From the NCBI RefSeq assembly GCF_028435365.1, contig NZ_JAGTJJ010000092.1:1-33423 (forward strand): a stretch of DNA of 33,423 nt. The letters run 5' to 3'. The notes beneath the pieces are model-generated. The model did no database searches. It saw only the letters and a program-made list of their open reading frames with translations, and was not told where the DNA came from. Of this stretch, positions 29,171 through 33,423 are shown one piece after another; position 1 is the first letter of the stretch; each line of letters starts with the position of its first letter. The stretch is from Polyangium jinanense. GTDB lineage: Bacteria; Myxococcota; Polyangia; Polyangiales; Polyangiaceae. Made by a program: the position numbers and the translations under genes.

Positions 29171-30454
29171 CTAGGCCGAGGCAGGCGCCACCGTCATGCC
29201 GAGTCCGCGCCGCGTCCGCGGGCCTCGGAACCCTTCGAGGAAGGCAGAGGCGCCCTCGGGGCCGCGGAAGATCCGCCATTGCAAGGCAGGATCGTCGAAG
29301 TTCGAGGCGAACGCGTCCGCGATGCTCTGATCCCGCGAAGCCGCCGAGAAGATCGCCATCGTGTGCGGCGGCGGCGGCGAGAGGAAGGCGTTCGTCCAGT
29401 GCATCGAGGGGCCGACGAGGGACCAGAGCCGCTCGTCCATGCCCTCGCAGAACCGGCGATCGAGAGGACGACCGAGCGTGACCGCCTGGACAATCGCCTC
29501 GCCAAGCGCCCACGCCCCACGCGAGGCCGCGTTCGCGCCCTGCCAGAGCACGGGATCGTGCGTCGCGAAGGCATCCCCGACCGCGATGGCATAACGGCCC
29601 TCGCCGAGATCGACGTACGCGCGGCGCGCCGTCGGGACGATCGCGGCCTGCATGCAATCGCCCGGGCTCGTGAGGTGAAAGATCTGCCGATCGACGCGGT
29701 CATGGACGCTCGGCGCGTTCGCCTCCAGCAAATCGAGCACGAGGCTCTCGACCACGTGCGGATCGTCGTCGCAAGGGACACGCGTGGCGGCGTCGAGGAC
29801 GCCGCCGGGGATGGCCTCGAACAGGAGGCAAGTGACCGGCCCCTCCGCCGTGAGGAGCTGGCTCTCGAAGATCTCGCCGTGCCCCGGGACGATCTGGAAG
29901 AGCAGGCCGAGCTCCTCGGGGAAATCGATGCCCCGAAAGAGGCCCGCGAAAAGCCGGCGTTGCGGTTCGAGCCAGGGGGAACGGTCGAAATCCCGGGGGA
30001 ACATCGTGCTGAGATCGCTCCGGCCGCTCGCCACGACCACGAGGTCGTGCTTTTGGCCGAGGCGCTCGACGTCCGATCGAGCGAGCGCTCCGGCGCGGAC
30101 GACACGGCCGCCACGCGCCTCGAAATCCTCGAGGAGGCGGGGCAGGTAAAGGCGCATGTCGATGAAGAGCGCGGGCGGATCGATCCGGCCCCGCGAGGAG
30201 AGCTCGGGCAATCCTTTGACGCGGACGTCGACGTAAAAACATCCGAACGCGTCGTCATCCCAATGGTTGGTGCCGAGCTCGCGATCCCGCCTGCGCGTCG
30301 ACCCGAGGAGCGCCGCGGTGCTCGGCAGGCGCGAAGATCGGATCTCGTCGCTCGATCGATCTGTATAAAGGGTGCAGGAGATGCCATGCCTGCGGAGGAA
30401 CAATCCGAGTTGCAACCCCGCGATGCCGGCTCCCACGATGCCAATGCTGCTCAT
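29171..30454 (-). CDS. StyA-like FAD-dependent monooxygenase
   Basis: The 427-residue protein is a flavoprotein monooxygenase related to styrene monooxygenase StyA. The N-terminal Rossmann motif GAGIAG (residues 8-13) with GLFLRRHGISCTLYTDR binds FAD. DEIRSSRLPSTAALLGSTRRRD follows the same order as in StyA. DLVVVASG and the second flavin motif VGDAFATHDPVLWQGANAASRG complete the fold. The family uses reduced FAD delivered by a separate reductase (StyB) to epoxidise styrene-like or indole-like substrates. No reductase gene is visible within this window. The start MSSIGIVG is supported by AAGGGG six bases upstream, and a longer frame is unneeded. It appears to be the first gene of an operon with the TVP38 and HEAT-repeat genes. 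Confidence 0.88.
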   Translation of the reverse strand: MSSIGIVGAGIAGLQLGLFLRRHGISCTLYTDRSSDEIRSSRLPSTAALLGSTRRRDRELGTNHWDDDAFGCFYVDVRVKGLPELSSRGRIDPPALFIDMRLYLPRLLEDFEARGGRVVRAGALARSDVERLGQKHDLVVVASGRSDLSTMFPRDFDRSPWLEPQRRLFAGLFRGIDFPEELGLLFQIVPGHGEIFESQLLTAEGPVTCLLFEAIPGGVLDAATRVPCDDDPHVVESLVLDLLEANAPSVHDRVDRQIFHLTSPGDCMQAAIVPTARRAYVDLGEGRYAIAVGDAFATHDPVLWQGANAASRGAWALGEAIVQAVTLGRPLDRRFCEGMDERLWSLVGPSMHWTNAFLSPPPPHTMAIFSAASRDQSIADAFASNFDDPALQWRIFRGPEGASAFLEGFRGPRTRRGLGMTVAPASA

Positions 30455-30629
30455 CGAAGCCCCTTTCCAAGCTGGATGGCTGCGCTCGAACGAGCCGAGC
30501 AGCGCCCCCAAAGCGTGACCCGTCGAGAACGGACGATATACCTCTCAGCGGCGGCGGTCCATCGCCCAAACGTCGGGGTATTGCTGACTTCTGGCCAAGG
30601 ACACACCGCACGACGTGTACGAACAAGAC

Positions 30630-31343
30630 ATGGTGCGCACGAATTCCACGGTGACCCGACGGATCGCATGTGTCCTCGCATGCCTGCTCGTCGGATGCGC
30701 GCCGGTCCGAAGCACGACGCCTCCGCCGGAAGGACCGCCACTCGGCACCGCCGCGGAATGGATCGCTTCTCTGGATCAGGGACACGCAAAGAATACACCG
30801 CCACAAATCGAGCATTTCCTGCAATCCGCCAGAGCTGTATGTCCAGCTCCCCCGGGGATAGGAAGTGCGCGAACGCTATCACGTGGGGCACTGGCACTCG
30901 GTGAAAAGCCCCAGCGAGGTTGCCGGGGGCTGCCGCTCGCGCAGGAGCTCGTCCTCATGGAGCGGCTGCTCCGCGCGACGCCGAAGGAGCACGCGGACTG
31001 GATCCGCATCGTGGATCGGATGGCCCTGACGGCATTTTTGATGGAGTACGAGGCGTTCCGGGTCTGCGGCGAGATCGAGCGTTCGCCGCCCAAGGATCAA
31101 AGCCGGCTCGAGGAGGGAGAGCGCACGCTGCGCGTGGTCGCGGACGCGCTCGCGCACGCCCGGCGCACGACGAGGTTCGCCTGCGAGATACTGGCGCGGC
31201 ACCCGAGCCACCGAGCGAACGCGCCCTGCGACTGGGCGCTGCCGCCGCCGCCCCTCACGAAACCCGCATCCGTGTGCGTGGAGACGAACGCGTCGTTCCC
31301 GGCCGAACCGAAGGCGCCGGGCTGCGAAGCGACCACGCCCTGA
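30630..31343 (+). CDS. Small lipoprotein of unknown function
   Basis: The 237-residue protein begins MVRTNSTVTRRIACVLACLLVGC, a basic n-region and a hydrophobic helix ending in the lipobox VGC, so it should be lipidated. An in-frame GTG five codons upstream (30615) is an alternative start. No Shine-Dalgarno is clear for either. The mature part is helical and charged, with scattered Cys residues (for example VCPAPPG, RGCRG, VCGEI, FACEI, CDWAL, VCVET and GCEAT). It has no recognised domain. It is divergent from the StyA-like gene, with 175 bp between, and is followed by the topoisomerase after 84 bp. Function unknown. Confidence 0.75.
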   Translation: MVRTNSTVTRRIACVLACLLVGCAPVRSTTPPPEGPPLGTAAEWIASLDQGHAKNTPPQIEHFLQSARAVCPAPPGIGSARTLSRGALALGEKPQRGCRGLPLAQELVLMERLLRATPKEHADWIRIVDRMALTAFLMEYEAFRVCGEIERSPPKDQSRLEEGERTLRVVADALAHARRTTRFACEILARHPSHRANAPCDWALPPPPLTKPASVCVETNASFPAEPKAPGCEATTP

Positions 31344-31401
31344 AGCGCACGGGCCGGCGCGGCATGGATTGCCCATCCCCGCCCCCTTTGTCATGATGCG
31401 C

Positions 31402-31419
31402 GCCCCCGAAGTCGGGGGC
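31402..31419 (+). promoter_or_regulatory. Hairpin GCCCCCGA / TCGGGGGC covering the topB ribosome-binding region
   Basis: Perfect 8-bp arms enclose a 2-nt loop and end eight bases before the topB ATG. The GGGGG in the 3' arm is the only Shine-Dalgarno-like sequence nearby, so pairing would hide it. It could instead be a terminator for the lipoprotein gene. The short loop makes the stem imperfect in practice (closing pairs would open). Confidence 0.4.
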
Positions 31420-31427
31420 CCTTGCCC

Positions 31428-33423
31428 ATGACCATCGCCGTCGTCGCCGAAAAGCCGTCCGTGGCCCGGGACATCGCCCACGTGCTCGGCGCGACGAAGG
31501 CGAGCGAAGGCGCGCTCGAAGGCGCCGGATACGTGGTGACCTGGGCGATCGGTCACCTCGTGGCCCTCGCGCAGCCGCACCAGATGGACCCGGCCTGGAA
31601 GCGCTGGGACCTGCGCACGTTGCCGATGCTGCCGCCGACCTGGCCGCTCTCGGTGCTGGAGGAGACACGCAAGCAGTTCGAGGTGGTGAAGAAGGTCCTC
31701 CACCGCGCGGACGTGGAGGGGGTGGTCTGCGCGACGGACGCCGGGCGGGAAGGCGAGCTGATCTTCCGCTACATCTACGACGCTGCGGGCTGCAAGAAGC
31801 CGGTGCGGCGGCTCTGGATTTCGTCGCTGACGCCGGACGCGATCCGCATGGGCTTCCGGAAGCTCCGGGACGCGCGGGATTACGACGCGCTGGCGGACGC
31901 GGCACGGGGGCGGAGCCGGGCGGACTGGCTCGTCGGAATGAACCTTTCGCGGGCCTACGCACTGTCGCTCGGGCAGGACTTTTCGGTCGGACGGGTGCAG
32001 ACGCCGACGCTTTCGATGGTGGTCGAGCGCGAGCAAGCGATCCGGGCATTCGTGCCGGAAGATTACCTGGAAGTGCGGGCGACGTTCACGCCGGAAGGAG
32101 CGCCGGACGGGCCGGACGGGCGTTACGAGGGGATCCTGCTGGATGTCCCGGAAAAACCGGGTGGTCCGGAAAAACCGCGGCGATTGCCGCCGGACGGGGA
32201 AGAGGCGGGGCGGATCACGCGGCGGGTGCTCGGGGGCAGAGCGGCGATCACGAAGGTGTCGGCGGAGACGCGCCGGATTCCGCCGCCGCTTTTGTACGAT
32301 CTGACGGAGCTGCAGCGGCACGCAAACCGGCTGTTCGGGTGGAGCGCGCAGCGGACGCTCGACGTGGCGCAGGCGCTTTACGAGCGGCACAAGCTGATCA
32401 GTTATCCACGCACGGACAGTCGGCATCTGTCGACGGACGTGGCGCAGACGCTGCCGTCGGTGGTGAAGACGATCGAGGGGAATTACCAGGGGCTTCTGGC
32501 GCCCGGGACGGGGCAAAGGCCACTCGGGCGGCGATTCGTGGACGATACGAAGGTGACGGACCACCACGCGATCGTGCCGACGACGACGGCCGCGCGCGGA
32601 TCGTTGTCGTCGGAGGAGCAAAAGCTCTACGACCTGGTTTGCCGGAGGCTGCTCGCGGCGTGGCACGACGATTTGATCGAGCGGACGACGACGGTGATCA
32701 CGGAGGTGACGTCGTCCGAAGCGGTGGATCGATTCCGGTCGGCGGGGACGGTGGTCGAGCAAGTGGGCTGGAAGGTGCTCGACCTCGGCGGGGCCGGTAC
32801 GAAAGAAGGGCCGAAAAAACGAAAGAAGGGCCCGGCGGAAGGGGCCGACGCGGAGGAAGAGGCGGAGGCGCAGAAGCTGCCGCGGGGGCTTTCGGAAGGA
32901 AAAACCGCGCGGGTGCTGGGGGCCAAAGCGGAGAAAAAGACGACGAAGCCGCCGAGCCGGTTCACGGAGGCGACGCTCTTGACCGCGATGGAGACGGCCG
33001 GAAAGACGGTGGAGGAGAAAGAGCTGTCGGACGCGATGAAGGACACGGGGCTCGGGACGCCGGCGACGCGGGCGGCGATCATCGAGACGCTGATCAAGCG
33101 GGAATACGTGGTCCGGATGGGGAAGAGTCTGGCGGCGACGGACAAGGGGATTTTGCTGGTGGGGGCGGTTCATCCGCATGTGAAGAGCGCCGCGATGACG
33201 GGGGAATGGGAGGCGCGATTGGCGCGGCTCTCGCGGGGTGAGGGGGATTTGAAGTCGTTCATGCGGGGGATCGAGGCGTATGTGAAGTACGTGGTGGGCG
33301 CGGTGCAGGATGGGGACGATCGGCCCGCGGGCGGCGTGGCTTTGGAGGGCCGGGGCGGTCCCCCCGAACTCGGGCCCGCAAAGCGGGCCCTCAAACAACA
33401 GGACCCCCCACCCCGGCCCTCCA
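31428..33423 (+). CDS. topB: DNA topoisomerase III (type IA), C-terminus beyond the window
   Basis: The frame opens at ATG 31428 and stays open to the last base, giving 665 visible residues. The TOPRIM domain contains VVAEKPSVARDIA (Glu8) and CATDAGREGEL, the TDAGREGEL form seen in many TopB enzymes. The clamp has WLVGMNLSRAYAL and FSVGRVQTPTL. The active-site tyrosine is in ISYPRTDSR (Tyr326, close to Tyr328 of the E. coli enzyme). TDHHAIVPT and TGLGTPATRAAIIETLIKREY are further type IA signatures. The enzyme decatenates replication and recombination intermediates by single-strand passage. A Lys/Glu-rich insert (GTKEGPKKRKKGPAEG to KAEKKTTKPP) lies near residues 463-512. The C-terminal zinc-binding region, if present, lies outside the window. 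The last codons run through a nested palindrome (33344-33422). Confidence 0.95.
   Translation, partial: MTIAVVAEKPSVARDIAHVLGATKASEGALEGAGYVVTWAIGHLVALAQPHQMDPAWKRWDLRTLPMLPPTWPLSVLEETRKQFEVVKKVLHRADVEGVVCATDAGREGELIFRYIYDAAGCKKPVRRLWISSLTPDAIRMGFRKLRDARDYDALADAARGRSRADWLVGMNLSRAYALSLGQDFSVGRVQTPTLSMVVEREQAIRAFVPEDYLEVRATFTPEGAPDGPDGRYEGILLDVPEKPGGPEKPRRLPPDGEEAGRITRRVLGGRAAITKVSAETRRIPPPLLYDLTELQRHANRLFGWSAQRTLDVAQALYERHKLISYPRTDSRHLSTDVAQTLPSVVKTIEGNYQGLLAPGTGQRPLGRRFVDDTKVTDHHAIVPTTTAARGSLSSEEQKLYDLVCRRLLAAWHDDLIERTTTVITEVTSSEAVDRFRSAGTVVEQVGWKVLDLGGAGTKEGPKKRKKGPAEGADAEEEAEAQKLPRGLSEGKTARVLGAKAEKKTTKPPSRFTEATLLTAMETAGKTVEEKELSDAMKDTGLGTPATRAAIIETLIKREYVVRMGKSLAATDKGILLVGAVHPHVKSAAMTGEWEARLARLSRGEGDLKSFMRGIEAYVKYVVGAVQDGDDRPAGGVALEGRGGPPELGPAKRALKQQDPPPRPS
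33344..33422. repeat. Nested palindromic repeat inside the 3' part of topB
   Basis: Outer arms GGAGGGCCGGGG (33344-33355) and CCCCGGCCCTCC (33411-33422) enclose an inner perfect hairpin GGGCCCGC-AAA-GCGGGCCC (33372-33390). It is translated as part of topB (ALEGRGGPPELGPAKRALKQ). It may be an inserted intergenic-type repeat, but the window ends here so the boundary cannot be seen. Confidence 0.65.

Noticed and set aside
29171..30454. Complete styrene-degradation cluster
   Set aside because: Only the StyA-like oxygenase is recognisable; no reductase, isomerase or dehydrogenase gene is nearby.
30879..33398. An 839-codon minus-strand frame opposite the lipoprotein and topB
   Set aside because: topB has an unmistakable set of type IA motifs on the plus strand; the antisense product is Arg/Pro-rich without domains.
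1..33423. tRNA, rRNA, transposase, integrase or phage genes
   Set aside because: I found no cloverleaf sequence, ribosomal RNA motif or recombinase motif in either strand by eye.

Overview
The window is a dense, very GC-rich stretch of a bacterial chromosome. It is most likely from a myxobacterium, probably Polyangiales (Polyangium/Sorangium relatives). The case rests on GC-rich third codon positions, a protein with a MYXO-CTERM-like C-terminus, a eukaryotic-type Ser/Thr kinase with a membrane anchor and Pro/Ala/Thr-rich tail, a PEGA/TPR protein, many lipoproteins with Gly/Ser/Thr-rich tethers, and an RsbR-like PAS-STAS protein. No rRNA, tRNA, CRISPR array, transposase or phage module is visible. 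It reads as chromosomal backbone with accessory patches.

Layout. 1-1682: a truncated unknown gene and a lipase, both on the minus strand. 2023-3855: a lipoprotein ending in an HNH-nuclease-like motif, followed by a small cytoplasmic protein. This looks like a lipoprotein toxin and immunity pair of the SitA/SitI kind and is the most interesting locus. 3812-4414: an ECF sigma factor converging on, and overlapping, the candidate immunity gene. 4657-4761: a block of four consecutive hairpins. 4847-6677: a dienelactone hydrolase and a SUKH-like protein with a degenerate acyl-carrier-like tail. 6678-9833: a Ser/Thr kinase and a seven-repeat propeller lipoprotein, divergent from a Cys-rich MYXO-CTERM-like protein (9903-10682) across a dyad operator. 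10633-12584: a PEGA protein and an ATP-grasp ligase. 12666-19520: a plus-strand run of MATE transporter, RsbR-like regulator, Maf, class-III aminotransferase and a lipoprotein of the six-hairpin glycosidase type.

19478-24428 is a minus-strand run: a double GNAT acetyltransferase behind an ABC-F ATPase, a SpoIIAA-like STAS protein behind a cytochrome-P460-like lipoprotein, and a secreted esterase/PHB-depolymerase-like hydrolase. A divergent lipoprotein paralogue of that hydrolase follows at 24617, with a glyoxalase-family protein behind it. A 123-bp imperfect palindrome separates the glyoxalase from a convergent alpha/beta hydrolase. 27446-30454 is a tight minus-strand operon (StyA-like flavoprotein, TVP38 membrane protein, HEAT-repeat protein). 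30630-33423 holds a small lipoprotein and DNA topoisomerase III, which runs off the end of the window and carries a nested palindrome in its 3' part.

Genes are packed tightly. Three convergent pairs overlap by 43-50 bp at their 3' ends and a fourth pair abuts. Six genes encode lipobox-type lipoproteins and one a MYXO-CTERM-like anchored protein, so a large share of the region serves the cell envelope. Function calls come from motifs read by eye. No database search was possible.
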